Below the pieces are notes generated by a model. That model was given only the letters and a program-made list of their open reading frames with translations. It searched no databases and was not told the origin of the DNA. 64,000 bases of DNA from Erwinia aphidicola. Lineage in GTDB: Bacteria > Pseudomonadota > Gammaproteobacteria > Enterobacterales > Enterobacteriaceae. The first letter of the stretch is position 1. The number at the start of each line of letters is the position of its first letter. This document shows, piece after piece, positions 37,038 to 46,213 of the stretch. A program made the translations under genes and the position numbers. The stretch is taken from contig NZ_JAMKCQ010000001.1 in the NCBI RefSeq assembly GCF_024169515.1, positions 868,001 to 932,000 of the forward strand. The letters run 5' to 3'.

Positions 37038-37919
37038 ATGCATAACCGACTTAAAGGCAATGAGATATTTTTACTGGCGCGAACGCTTGCACCCGAGCTG
37101 GGTAAAAAAGAACGTTCAATTGCCCGCTTTATTGATGACAACCCCCAGTCATTATCTAAAATGTGTATCACGGATATCGCTAATTATCTCAACGTCAGCG
37201 TTTCCAGTATTACCAAAGTGTCGAAAAAGCTGGGGTTCACCGGTTTTCACGATCTCAAGCTCAATATTGGCAGGCAGGTTAACTCGCAGGAGGAGATCGT
37301 CGATATTCCACTGATCCCCGACTCGGAAAAGTATGTCGAACAGGTTATTGAGAGCACCTTCCTGAATTCAGTGATGGCGCTCCAGGAGTCGTTGAGCGTG
37401 ATTAACAGCGCGGTGATCAAGGCCGTCGCCTGGCTGTTCATTAACAAGCCGGAAAGCGCGCGCATCTTTATTGCCGGCTGCGGGGGGTCGGGATCGATCT
37501 GCGATGACTTCAATCATAAGCTGCTCAAGATTGGCATCTTCTCCTCGGTGTTCAGCGACAGCCACAAGCAGCTGATGACCGCCTCGCTGATGCAGCCGGG
37601 CGATATTCTGCTGGCGATTTCGCACTCCGGGCAGACCACCGATATTATCCAGATGGTCAAAGCCGCTAATGAGCACGGTGCCGAAACCATCTGCCTGACC
37701 AACTATCCCAACAGCCCGCTCAGCCTGATCGCCAAGCACTCAATTATCTCCTCGGTGAAAAACAACCCGATTACCGGGGAAAATGCCACCACGCGTATTG
37801 TCCACCTCAATATTCTGGACGCCATTTTCACCATTATTGCCAGCAAAACCAGTGAAAAGAGCCAGACCAGTTTACACAACACCAGAAATGCGGTGGCGTC
37901 CAAACGCACCGCCAATTAA
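37038..37919 (+). CDS. RpiR/MurR family regulator
   Basis: 293 residues. N-terminal HTH_6 (about 15-85: KKERSIARFIDDNPQSLSKMCITDIANYLNVSVSSITKVSKKLGF) and C-terminal SIS sugar-phosphate domain (IFIAGCGGSGSICDDF, ILLAISHSGQTTDIIQMVKAANEHGAETICLTN). Transcribed with the PfkB kinase eight bases downstream. Probably senses a phosphorylated sugar made by that kinase and binds the TTTTACT palindromes. Confidence 0.9.
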   Translation: MHNRLKGNEIFLLARTLAPELGKKERSIARFIDDNPQSLSKMCITDIANYLNVSVSSITKVSKKLGFTGFHDLKLNIGRQVNSQEEIVDIPLIPDSEKYVEQVIESTFLNSVMALQESLSVINSAVIKAVAWLFINKPESARIFIAGCGGSGSICDDFNHKLLKIGIFSSVFSDSHKQLMTASLMQPGDILLAISHSGQTTDIIQMVKAANEHGAETICLTNYPNSPLSLIAKHSIISSVKNNPITGENATTRIVHLNILDAIFTIIASKTSEKSQTSLHNTRNAVASKRTAN

Positions 37920-37927
37920 GGGCCGAA

Positions 37928-38863
37928 ATGATGAAACATCATGTTGTTGTTATTGGCAGTCTTAACTATGACATTCTCGTCCAGCAGGATCGCCTGCCGG
38001 AGATTGGGGAGACCTTCACCGGTAATGAGCTGATGCTGATGCCCGGTGGAAAAGGCGCAAACCAGGCGGTGCAGTGCGCCAAACTGGGGCTGAATGTGAA
38101 TATGGTGGGCTGTGTCGGCAACGATATTTACGGTAGCGAACTGCTTAAATCGCTGAGCGAGAACGGGGTTTCCGTGACGCAAATTAGCCAGCGCGGAAAA
38201 ACCTCCGGCATTGGCATCGTGCAGATCCTCGAGTCCGGTGACTATTGCAGCACGATTATTAAAGGGGCGAACTATCTGATCGGCGAAGCCGATATCACCG
38301 ACGATCTGTTTCGCGATCGGCCGCTGGTAATACTGCAGTCCGAGATCCCTGAACAGGTGGTGGATCGCGCCATCGCCCTGGCGCGCCAGCACCACTGCCA
38401 GATCCTGCTGAACAATGCCCCTGCCCGCCACATCTGCGCGCAGGCGCTCAGCCAGGTCGATTTCCTGGTGGTCAACGAGACCGAAGCCAGCCTGATGAAT
38501 CAAAGCTCCGTCGCCTCGGTGAGCGATGCCATCGCCTGCGCGGCGGAGCTGCATCAGCGGGTTAATGGCCAGGTGATTATTACGCTGGGGGAAAAAGGCG
38601 CCGTGCTGTCGAATCAGGCGGGAGCGCAGCACTATCCGGCGGTGTTTTGCCCGGACGTGGTGGATACCACCGGGGCGGGGGATTCATTTATCGGCGGCAT
38701 CGCTTACTGCCTGGTCAACCATATTGCCCTGGAGGAAGCGATTCCCTTCGCGGCGGAGATCAGCTCCTGCTCAATTCAGAAATATGGCGGCCAAAGCTCC
38801 TTCCCGATGCTGCCCGACGTGGCGCACGCGCTGACGCAAAACCGCCAGCGGCTGTTTGGCTGA
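37928..38863 (+). CDS. PfkB family carbohydrate kinase, ribokinase-like
   Basis: 311 residues. N-terminal sugar-binding part VVVIGSLNYDILVQQDRLPEIGETFTGNE and MPGGKGANQAVQCAKLG (PfkB signature 1), substrate-binding NNAPAR and VVNETEA, and the C-terminal DTTGAGDSFIGG with the catalytic Asp and anion hole (signature 2). Closest in layout to ribokinases. Phosphorylates a sugar or nucleoside; the substrate is presumably that of the adjacent MFS transporter and isomerase. Confidence 0.9.
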   Translation: MMKHHVVVIGSLNYDILVQQDRLPEIGETFTGNELMLMPGGKGANQAVQCAKLGLNVNMVGCVGNDIYGSELLKSLSENGVSVTQISQRGKTSGIGIVQILESGDYCSTIIKGANYLIGEADITDDLFRDRPLVILQSEIPEQVVDRAIALARQHHCQILLNNAPARHICAQALSQVDFLVVNETEASLMNQSSVASVSDAIACAAELHQRVNGQVIITLGEKGAVLSNQAGAQHYPAVFCPDVVDTTGAGDSFIGGIAYCLVNHIALEEAIPFAAEISSCSIQKYGGQSSFPMLPDVAHALTQNRQRLFG

Positions 38864-38879
38864 TGGCGCAGGAGTAATA

Positions 38880-38906
38880 AAGCCCCGGCGATCGGACCGG
38901 GGCTTT
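38880..38906. terminator. Terminator after the PfkB kinase
   Basis: AAGCCCCGG/CCGGGGCTT, 9-bp stem, 7- to 8-base loop, ending in TTT. Lies between convergent kinase and EAL genes. Confidence 0.8.
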
Positions 38907-38927
38907 GCCTGAAACCGTCAACCTCCT

Positions 38928-40262
38928 TCACGCGGGCCCCTGTTGCCGATGTTGCAGCGCAAAAGCGCGAAAATCTTCCATACTCAGCGGGCGCGAAAAG
39001 TAGAAACCCTGAAACGCCGTACAGCCGAAATCCTGCATCAGCGACCACTGCTCCGCCGTTTCAATGCCTTCCGCCAGCACTTCCAGCTTCAGCTCCAGCC
39101 CCATGCGCGCAATATTCCTGGCGATCACGGCACCCTTACGATTTTCACTGGCGCCGGAGATAAAGCTGCGGTCGATTTTGATCTGCTCCAGCGGCAGGCG
39201 GCGCAGGTAGCTCAGCGATGAAAAACCGGTGCCAAAATCATCGAGCGAGAAGCGGAATCCGGCGGCGGCCAGGGCAACCATTTTCGCCACCACGGCGTCA
39301 ATATCGGAGGCAAACACGCTCTCTGTCAGTTCAAGCTTAACCCGCGCAGGGGGGATCTGCGCCCTGTCCGCCTGCTGGATCAGGCGCGCAACGAACTCAG
39401 GTTTCATCAGGTGATCCACGGTAACGTTGATCGACAGCGTAAGATGCGCCGTCGCCGGGTTCGCCTGCCAGTGTGCCAGCTCGCGAAAAGCGCTGCCGAT
39501 CACCCAGTCCCCCACCGCAGGCATCAGCCCGGCCTGCTGGGCAGCGGGAATGAACCCGGACGGTGGCACCATTCCCTTACCCGGCAGCTGCCAGCGCAGC
39601 AGCGCTTCGGCTCCGTTAATCTGCCCGGTCGCATTCAGCAGCGGCTGATAAAACAGCACGAATTCGTCATTGTAGAGCGCATGCTGGATCGCGCGGATCT
39701 TCTCGCTGCGGCGGGAAAAGTCGGCCTGCATCGCCACGATGCCAGCGCATAAAATCCCCGTGGCTAAAATGACATTCACCAGCGGGATATAAATACGCAA
39801 TTGGTGTTGCATGGGGTGGGCAAAGGGATAGACCAGGTCGGCACTGCTGAGAATAATAAACGCCAGCAGCGTGCTGGCGATAAGCGCCAGCTGTGCCAGC
39901 GTGTGCCTGCGCTGATAATTGATATAGCCCACCAGCGCGATAGTCAGCAGATACAGGTGCGTGGTTCGCGGGATCCCCTGGTCGGGAATATCATAGCGCA
40001 GGCAAAACACCACGACGTAAATAAGATGAAGCAGCTGGGCCAGCATCAGCCCGCTGGAAAAATTGCCGCGCATTGCCACCCGCCAGCTGGCCAGGGCTGC
40101 ACCTGCCATCACCAGCAGTGATTCAACCTCTCCCCATTGGTGCATCAAACTAAATACCGCCAGCCACCCGACAATAACCCCTAAACCACTCAGGAAAGCC
40201 ATCCGGCAGAGATATTCGAGATGTTCTTCGTTAGGGGTTTTACCTGTTCTTCGTCCTGGCAT
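38928..40262 (-). CDS. Membrane EAL-domain c-di-GMP phosphodiesterase
   Basis: 444 residues. Residues 1-190 hold about five to six membrane helices (MASE-like sensor). EAL domain from about 195: the signature is GAEALLRW, and metal and catalytic residues are kept in LSINVTVDHL (Asn), KLELTESV (Glu), SLDDFGTGFSSL (Asp pair), KIDRSFI (Lys) and LAEGIETAEQW (Glu), so it should be active in cutting c-di-GMP to pGpG. No GGDEF domain. Stand-alone gene. Confidence 0.9.
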   Translation of the reverse strand: MPGRRTGKTPNEEHLEYLCRMAFLSGLGVIVGWLAVFSLMHQWGEVESLLVMAGAALASWRVAMRGNFSSGLMLAQLLHLIYVVVFCLRYDIPDQGIPRTTHLYLLTIALVGYINYQRRHTLAQLALIASTLLAFIILSSADLVYPFAHPMQHQLRIYIPLVNVILATGILCAGIVAMQADFSRRSEKIRAIQHALYNDEFVLFYQPLLNATGQINGAEALLRWQLPGKGMVPPSGFIPAAQQAGLMPAVGDWVIGSAFRELAHWQANPATAHLTLSINVTVDHLMKPEFVARLIQQADRAQIPPARVKLELTESVFASDIDAVVAKMVALAAAGFRFSLDDFGTGFSSLSYLRRLPLEQIKIDRSFISGASENRKGAVIARNIARMGLELKLEVLAEGIETAEQWSLMQDFGCTAFQGFYFSRPLSMEDFRAFALQHRQQGPA

Positions 40263-40499
40263 AATGCAAATAGCTCCAGTGAAATTGGATTTTTTTTATT
40301 ATTTTAATGTGACTAAAAATAGCGAATCAGAAAGGCTCCAGTGATTTAACGTATTTTCCGAAACGCGTCAACAATTTACATATGGCACTCATTACTCATT
40401 TTCGTTACCGGGACCGGTCCTGTTCAACTCGCCGCACGGTTGATTCCTGGTAATAATTAAGGCTCAATCAGGCAGCCCATTTGATATAAGGATAAACTG

Positions 40500-41825
40500 G
40501 TGATGCCTCCGCTCATAAAACGCAGCCTGATCGTCTGGCTGATCCTGATGCTGATCCCGCTGGTGCTGGTGCCTGGCATGCAGCTTTATCAGCAGTGGAA
40601 AAGCTTTGAGGCCTCTTTTCAGGCACTGGAAACCCAGATTGCCTACCGCTTAACGCAAAATGCCGCCGTGCTGCCGCTGATCTCCCCCGGCAGCGATGCC
40701 GCCGCCCTGAACCATAAATTTCCGCAAATTGTGGCGATTGAGCCGCTGCCTGCCAACGCTTCGCAGGAGATCCGCATTACCCCAGCGGACAATGGCCGCT
40801 ACTGGCTGAACAACCCCTGGCAGCAGGTGCGCGAACTGGTCGACTTCCGCCCGGTGATTGACGACGCGAGAAAACAGTCTGGCTTTCAGCATCTGGCGCT
40901 CAACTGGCAGGGCACCGTGCTGCTCAGCTCCCAGGCTCAGGAGAGCAGCGGCTGGTGGCACTGGAGCACCACCTTCGCCCAGGAGCTGCAGCCGTTCACG
41001 CTGACGGCCAGCGCATCGCCACGGTGGCAGGCGCTCGCACTGTGGCCACCGCTGCTGCTGGCGGTATTGCTGACGCTGATGATGGTGTTCGTGCACCAGT
41101 ACCAGCGCCAGCGCCAGGCCGACCGCCGCGCGCAGTTTTATCAACATACCCGGCTGAATGCGCTGGGGGAAATCACCACCGGCATGGTGCATGAGATCAA
41201 TCAGCCGCTGGCGGCGATTCAGAACTGGTTAAAGGCGGCACAGCATTTGCTGGCCAAAGGCGACGTCAGCCAGATACCTGCCGCGCTGGAAGGCGCGCTG
41301 GGTCAGACACAGCGCATCGCATCGCTACTACAGCGTTTTCGCGACCATCTGGAACAGCGTGAAGTCACGCTGGGCGCGGTAGAGATCAAACGCGTCTGGA
41401 CGCGAGTGGAGGATCTGCTGGCGCGTGAAATTCGCGAAGGCGATATCACCGTGCAGCGCGACTTCTCCCCGCCTTCCCTACAGGTAAAAGCCGATCCGCT
41501 CTGGCTGGAACAGGTGCTGCACAACCTGCTGAGCAATGCGATACAGGCGCAAAGCAGCCAGCGCAAAGGCTGGGTGCAGGTGCACTGCCGCCGCGAAGAG
41601 GAGAGCGTGGTGCTAACCTTAACCGACGGCGGGCGCGGATTCTCAACCGAAGGAATGGAGCAGGCGCTGATGCCGTTTTACACCACCCGCAGTGAAGGAA
41701 TTGGCCTTGGGATGTCGCTGGCTGAAACCCTGATGTTGCGCATGAACGGCAAAATCACCCTCGCCAACCATGCGGGCGGTGGTGCCTGTATCCAGTTGCA
41801 TTTTCAGTTATGGGAGCAGCAATGA
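40500..41825 (+). CDS. Sensor histidine kinase, DctB/FixL-like (HisKA)
   Basis: 441 residues. Short N-terminal tail, membrane helix 1 (about 9-27), a periplasmic domain of some 150 residues, helix 2 (about 180-198), then the kinase core. Phospho-acceptor His231 in GEITTGMVHEINQPLAAIQNWL, N-box VLHNLLSNAIQAQ, G1 LTDGGRGF and G2 SEGIGLGMSLAETL. The H-box HEINQPLAAI is typical of the DctB/TodS/FixL group that partners FixJ-type regulators. The stop overlaps the next start (ATGA). Signal unknown. Confidence 0.9.
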   Translation: MMPPLIKRSLIVWLILMLIPLVLVPGMQLYQQWKSFEASFQALETQIAYRLTQNAAVLPLISPGSDAAALNHKFPQIVAIEPLPANASQEIRITPADNGRYWLNNPWQQVRELVDFRPVIDDARKQSGFQHLALNWQGTVLLSSQAQESSGWWHWSTTFAQELQPFTLTASASPRWQALALWPPLLLAVLLTLMMVFVHQYQRQRQADRRAQFYQHTRLNALGEITTGMVHEINQPLAAIQNWLKAAQHLLAKGDVSQIPAALEGALGQTQRIASLLQRFRDHLEQREVTLGAVEIKRVWTRVEDLLAREIREGDITVQRDFSPPSLQVKADPLWLEQVLHNLLSNAIQAQSSQRKGWVQVHCRREEESVVLTLTDGGRGFSTEGMEQALMPFYTTRSEGIGLGMSLAETLMLRMNGKITLANHAGGGACIQLHFQLWEQQ

Positions 41826-42469
41826 GTACCTCACCTATCTGGCTGATTGACGATGATGCCTCAATCCGCGACTCACTCAGTTTTCTGCTGCAAACGCTGG
41901 GCTGGCAGGTCACTACCTACAGCAGCGTGGCCGCCTTTGAAGCCGATAGCAGCGTAACGCCCACGCTAACCGGCTGCCTGCTGATGGACATTCGCATGCC
42001 CGGCAAAAGTGGCCTGAGCTGGCTGGAGGAGACCTCGCAGCACTATCCGCTGGTTCCGGTGATCCTGATGACCGGGCACGGCACCATCGACCTCTGCCGC
42101 CGCGCCTTTCAGCACGGTGCCTGGGAGTTTTTCACCAAGCCGCTCGACAGCGACAAGCTGATCGACTGCATCAGCGAAGCGCTGGTAGAGAGCGAGCAGC
42201 GGGCCGCGCAGCAGCAGGAGCGACAGCTGCTGGAGAACAAATTCGCCCAGCTCACCCTGCGTGAACGCGAAGTGCTCGAACTGCTGGTCGAGGGCCAAAG
42301 CGCCAAGGAGATCGCCCGCGCACTTTCGCTCTCACCGCGCACTGCCGAAGCTCATCGCGCCTCGATCTTCGCCCGGCTGGAAGTCAGCAGCCTCGCCCCG
42401 CTGGTCTGGGAGTACGCCCGGCTGAAAATGCTGTCGCAACCTGGTAAATCTACCAGGTCGAACGGGTAA
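41822..42469 (+). CDS. FixJ/NarL-type response regulator
   Basis: 215 residues from the ATG at 41822 (GGGAG upstream; another in-frame ATG at 41810 adds four residues). Receiver domain with phospho-acceptor Asp56 in CLLMDIRMPGKSG and Lys in FFTKPLDSDKL, then a LuxR-type HTH (LTLREREVLELLVEGQSAKEIARALSLSPRTAEAHRASIFARL). Coupled to the kinase. The nearest plausible target is the exported GlcG-like gene 72 bases downstream. Confidence 0.9.
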   Translation: MSTSPIWLIDDDASIRDSLSFLLQTLGWQVTTYSSVAAFEADSSVTPTLTGCLLMDIRMPGKSGLSWLEETSQHYPLVPVILMTGHGTIDLCRRAFQHGAWEFFTKPLDSDKLIDCISEALVESEQRAAQQQERQLLENKFAQLTLREREVLELLVEGQSAKEIARALSLSPRTAEAHRASIFARLEVSSLAPLVWEYARLKMLSQPGKSTRSNG

Positions 42470-42540
42470 TTAACCGAATAGTTGTTACAGGGTATATTTC
42501 GCAAAATAGGGTTCTCTGAAAAATAACCGGAACCTCTAAA

Positions 42541-43023
42541 ATGAAACTGACCTTCCCTGTACTCGCCGTTCTGGCTGGCCTGACGGCTCAGCCCCTGCAC
42601 GCCGCCACCCTGACCGAAAAAAACATCTCACTGCAGCAGGCTAACGACCTCGCTGCTGCGGTGATCAAATCCTGCTCGGCCAAAAATTACAACGTTAGCG
42701 TGACCGTACTGGATCGCGGCGGCAATGTGAAAGCCCTGCAGCGCATGGACAATGCTGGCCCGCACACCATCGAAGCCAGCAAGATGAAAGCCTTCACCGC
42801 GCTCAGCACCAAAAACCCGTCTGGCAAAGTGATGGAAGCCGCTCAGTCTAACGCGGGCGCCGCCGGCATGCGTGAAGTCCCTGGCTTCCTGCTGCTGGCT
42901 GGCGGCCTGCCGCTGCGTGACGGCGACCAGGTGATCGGCGCAGTCGGCGTGGGCGGAGCACCGGGCGGCAATCTGGATGAGCAGTGTGCTCAGGCCGCAG
43001 TGGATCGCGTTATCAAAGGCTGA
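42541..43023 (+). CDS. Exported GlcG/HbpS-like protein (DUF336)
   Basis: 160 residues with a signal peptide (MKLTFPVLAVLAGLTAQPLHA, then ATLTEKN). The mature protein is a single GlcG/DUF336 domain: NVSVTVLDRGGNVKALQRMDNAGPHTIEASKMKAFTA and GFLLLAGGLPLRDGDQVIGAVGVGGAPGG are its conserved blocks. Relatives bind heme or cob(I)alamin or take part in glycolate and diol metabolism; which applies here is open. Placed directly after a sensor kinase with a periplasmic domain, so it could be a product of, or co-sensor for, that system. Confidence 0.85.
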   Translation: MKLTFPVLAVLAGLTAQPLHAATLTEKNISLQQANDLAAAVIKSCSAKNYNVSVTVLDRGGNVKALQRMDNAGPHTIEASKMKAFTALSTKNPSGKVMEAAQSNAGAAGMREVPGFLLLAGGLPLRDGDQVIGAVGVGGAPGGNLDEQCAQAAVDRVIKG

Positions 43024-43136
43024 TTACGCCTCGCGGGGTAACTTCCGCTCTTCCCTTCCCCGGCTGGCGATGCTGGCCGGGTTCCAAATCTTAAATTCCT
43101 CGGCTGAGCTGGGGATAAATCACAGAGGTATTCACC

Positions 43137-43514
43137 ATGAAAATTCGTCTTCTGATGGCTTCACTGCTGATGGTCATGGGTTCAGCTCATGCCGCTGAAA
43201 CCCTGACCGGCTGTGCCGCGAAACGTGCCGAAGTGGCGCAGCAGATCCAGTACGCCGAAGCCCATGGCAACAGCGCACAGAAAGCCGGTCTGGAGAGAGC
43301 GCTGAAAGAGATCGATCAGCACTGCACCGACAGCAGCCTGATGGCCGACCGTCAGCAGAAAGTGCAGGAAAAGATGGAAAAAGTCGCCGAGCGCCAGGCC
43401 GACCTGCGCGAAGCTCAGGCCGGTGGTAGCAGTAAGAAAATTGCTAAACAGCAGGAAAAACTGGCACGCGCCCAGCAGGAACTGCAGGAAGCACGCGACA
43501 GCCTCAGCCAGTAA
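43137..43514 (+). CDS. Periplasmic DUF1090 (YqjC-like) protein
   Basis: 125 residues, signal peptide MKIRLLMASLLMVMGSAHA. The mature part has two cysteines (TGCAAKRAEV, QHC) and a long charged coiled-coil region with high Lys/Glu/Gln (about 75-125). Matches the DUF1090 family, YqjC in E. coli. Function unknown. Confidence 0.85.
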   Translation: MKIRLLMASLLMVMGSAHAAETLTGCAAKRAEVAQQIQYAEAHGNSAQKAGLERALKEIDQHCTDSSLMADRQQKVQEKMEKVAERQADLREAQAGGSSKKIAKQQEKLARAQQELQEARDSLSQ

Positions 43515-43534
43515 TCACTTCAACATCGGGCTAA

Positions 43535-43554
43535 CGGGTGGTTTTTACCACCCG
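43535..43554 (+). terminator. Hairpin after the DUF1090 gene
   Basis: CGGGTGG/CCACCCG, 7-bp stem with a T-rich 6-base loop; no T-tail. Confidence 0.5.
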
Positions 43555-43632
43555 AGCCAAGGCCAGCTGCCAAACACCTTGACATCAACGAGACCTTAAT
43601 CACAGTTTTCAATCCCTTAACTGCGCCGAAAA

Positions 43633-43680
43633 ACCGCTTAGTCCGGCGAGCAACCGCTTATCGTTCTATACAACCGCTCA
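43633..43680 (+). promoter_or_regulatory. Three phased BtsR-like boxes upstream of btsT
   Basis: ACCGCTTA at 43633, ACCGCTTA at 43653 and ACCGCTCA at 43673: direct repeats at an exact 20-bp period. E. coli BtsR (YehT) binds paired ACC(G/A)CT(C/T)A motifs about two helical turns apart before yjiY/btsT. Here there are three. They end 91 bases before the btsT start. Confidence 0.88.
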
Positions 43681-43771
43681 AGCAATAATCCCCCCTGATG
43701 GTATTGAAATTCGCCACCATAGACCCGTCTCTCTTACCCCTTTTTTCAACACGAAAATGACCAGGTTCCCT

Positions 43772-45922
43772 ATGAATAAAAATAATTTTTTCAAACATAT
43801 ACCCTGGATGATCCTCGGCATCATCGGGGCTTGCTGCCTGGCTGTGGTGGCGCTCAGGCGCGGCGAACATATCAGCGCGCTGTGGATTGTGGTGGCCTCG
43901 GTATCGGTCTATCTGGTGGCATATCGCTACTACAGCCTGTACATCGCCCAGAAGGTGATGAAGCTCGACCCAACGCGCGCCACGCCTGCGGTGATCAATA
44001 ACGACGGCCTCAACTATGTGCCGACCAACCGCAACGTGCTGTTTGGTCACCACTTTGCTGCCATAGCCGGCGCTGGCCCGCTGGTCGGCCCGGTGCTTGC
44101 GGCGCAGATGGGCTACCTGCCCGGCGTACTGTGGCTGCTGGCTGGCGTCGTGCTGGCCGGGGCGGTGCAGGACTTTATGGTGCTGTTTATCTCACAGCGG
44201 CGCAACGGTGAATCGCTGGGCGAGATGATCAAAAAAGAGATGGGTGCCGTGCCGGGCACCATTGCCCTGTTTGGCTGCTTCCTGATCATGATCATCATCC
44301 TCGCCGTGCTGGCACTGATCGTGGTGAAAGCCCTGGCGGAAAGCCCGTGGGGCGTGTTTACCGTCTGCTCGACGGTGCCGATCGCGCTGTTTATGGGCAT
44401 CTATATGCGCTTTATCCGCCCGGGGCGCGTCGGGGAAATTTCGCTTATTGGCGTAGTCCTGCTGGTCGCCAGCATCTGGTTTGGCGGCGTAGTGGCCCAG
44501 GATCCGTACTGGGGCCCGGCGCTGACCTTTAAGGACACCACCATCACCTTTACTCTGATCGGCTATGCGTTTATCTCCGCGCTGCTGCCGGTGTGGCTGA
44601 TCCTCGCGCCGCGTGACTATCTCGCCACTTTCCTGAAGATCGGCGTGATCGTTGGCCTGGCGATCGGCATCGTGATCCTCAACCCGGAGCTGAAAATGCC
44701 GGCGCTCACCCAGTACATTGACGGCACCGGGCCGCTGTGGAAAGGGGCGCTGTTCCCGTTCCTGTTTATCACCATCGCCTGCGGTGCCGTCTCCGGCTTC
44801 CACGCGCTGATCGCCTCCGGCACTACGCCAAAGCTGCTGGCCTGCGAAACCGATGCGCGCTTTATTGGCTACGGCGCGATGCTGATGGAGTCCTTTGTGG
44901 CGGTGATGGCGCTGGTGGCGGCATCGATTATTGAGCCGGGTCTCTACTTTGCCATGAACACCCCGCCTGCGGGCCTCGGCATTACCATGCCAAATCTGCA
45001 CGAGCTGGGCGGCGATAACGCGCCGCTGATAATGGCGCAGTTAAAAGATGTCACGGCGCAGGCCGCGGCCACCGTCAGCTCTTGGGGCTTTGTGATTTCA
45101 CCTGAACAGATCATGCAAACCGCTAAGGACATCGGCGAGCCTTCGGTGCTCAACCGCGCCGGCGGTGCGCCAACGCTGGCAGTGGGGATCGCCCACGTGT
45201 TCGATAAAATCATGCCGATTGCCGATATGGGGTTCTGGTATCACTTCGGTATCCTGTTCGAAGCGCTGTTTATCCTGACCGCGCTGGATGCCGGTACGCG
45301 CTCCGGCCGCTTTATGCTGCAGGACCTGCTCGGCCACTTTGTGCCGTTCCTCAAGAAAACCGACTCGCTGCTGGCGGGCATCGTGGGCACGGCGGGCTGC
45401 GTCGGCCTGTGGGGTTATCTGCTGTATCAGGGCGTGGTTGATCCGCTGGGCGGGGTGAAAAGCCTGTGGCCGCTGTTCGGCATCTCCAACCAGATGCTGG
45501 CTGCCGTCGCGCTGGTGCTGGCGACCGTGGTGCTGATTAAGATGAAGCGCACGCAGTATATCTGGGTAACGGTGCTGCCTGCTGTGTGGCTGCTGATCTG
45601 TACCACCTGGGCGCTGGGGCTTAAGCTGTTTAGCAGTAACCCGCAGATGGAAGGCTTCTTCTATATGGCCGGGGAGTATAAAGCGAAGGTGGCGGCAGGG
45701 GGTGAGCTGACGGCGAAGCAGATCGCCGACATGAACCATATCGTGATCAATAACTACACCAACGCAGGCCTGAGCATCCTGTTCCTGGTGGTGGTTTACA
45801 GTATTATCTTCTACGGTTTCAAAGCCTGGCTGAAAGCGCGCCAGATCGCGCAACCGACCGATACCGAAACGCCGTACGTGGCGGTGCCGAAAGAGGGGGT
45901 GAAGATTTCATCCGGCCATTAG
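43772..45922 (+). CDS. btsT: Pyruvate:H+ symporter, CstA family
   Basis: 716 residues, the same length as E. coli BtsT (YjiY) and nearly identical over long stretches: [96 protein letters not shown]. About 18 membrane helices, inner membrane. High-affinity pyruvate uptake in E. coli. Start at 43772 ([12 protein letters not shown]) by family match; five extra residues are possible at 43757. First gene of btsT-yjiX-yjiA, likely activated by BtsR at the boxes upstream. Confidence 0.96.
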   Translation: MNKNNFFKHIPWMILGIIGACCLAVVALRRGEHISALWIVVASVSVYLVAYRYYSLYIAQKVMKLDPTRATPAVINNDGLNYVPTNRNVLFGHHFAAIAGAGPLVGPVLAAQMGYLPGVLWLLAGVVLAGAVQDFMVLFISQRRNGESLGEMIKKEMGAVPGTIALFGCFLIMIIILAVLALIVVKALAESPWGVFTVCSTVPIALFMGIYMRFIRPGRVGEISLIGVVLLVASIWFGGVVAQDPYWGPALTFKDTTITFTLIGYAFISALLPVWLILAPRDYLATFLKIGVIVGLAIGIVILNPELKMPALTQYIDGTGPLWKGALFPFLFITIACGAVSGFHALIASGTTPKLLACETDARFIGYGAMLMESFVAVMALVAASIIEPGLYFAMNTPPAGLGITMPNLHELGGDNAPLIMAQLKDVTAQAAATVSSWGFVISPEQIMQTAKDIGEPSVLNRAGGAPTLAVGIAHVFDKIMPIADMGFWYHFGILFEALFILTALDAGTRSGRFMLQDLLGHFVPFLKKTDSLLAGIVGTAGCVGLWGYLLYQGVVDPLGGVKSLWPLFGISNQMLAAVALVLATVVLIKMKRTQYIWVTVLPAVWLLICTTWALGLKLFSSNPQMEGFFYMAGEYKAKVAAGGELTAKQIADMNHIVINNYTNAGLSILFLVVVYSIIFYGFKAWLKARQIAQPTDTETPYVAVPKEGVKISSGH

Positions 45923-45957
45923 CCACCGTGTGCGGGACATATCCCGCACTTTCGCAG

Positions 45958-45977
45958 GGGCTGGGCATGCCCAGCCC
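45958..45977. repeat. GGCATGCC-type palindrome between btsT and yjiX
   Basis: GGGCTGGGCATGCCCAGCCC, a perfect 20-bp palindrome in the 74-base gap inside an operon. No T-run, so probably an mRNA hairpin tuning the ratio of btsT to the downstream genes. Confidence 0.85.
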
Positions 45978-45996
45978 GCACAACGGGGAAGACACG

Positions 45997-46200
45997 ATGT
46001 TCGACAACTTAGGCGCGGCAAAAAAATACCTCGGCCAGGCGGCGAGGATGCTGGTCGGTATTCCTGACTACGATACTTATGTGCTGCATATGCAGACCCA
46101 TCATCCGGACAAACCGATGATGACCTACAAAGAGTTCTTCCGTGAGCGCCAGCAGGCGCGCTACGGCGGAGATGGCAAAGGCGGCATGCGCTGCTGCTGA
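45997..46200 (+). CDS. yjiX: YjiX/YbdD family small protein (DUF466)
   Basis: 67 residues, [38 protein letters not shown]...[15 protein letters not shown]466/YbdD family, always linked to CstA-type transporters (ybdD behind cstA, yjiX behind yjiY). The C-terminal Cys pair is conserved. Start at 45997 after GGGGAAG. Function not established; probably needed for full transporter activity. Confidence 0.93.
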   Translation: MFDNLGAAKKYLGQAARMLVGIPDYDTYVLHMQTHHPDKPMMTYKEFFRERQQARYGGDGKGGMRCC

Positions 46201-46213
46201 TAAGGAAAACACC

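Noticed and set aside
28502..38906. Integrated element using tRNA-Phe as attachment site
   Set aside because: No integrase gene and no duplicated tRNA 3' end found in the following sequence.
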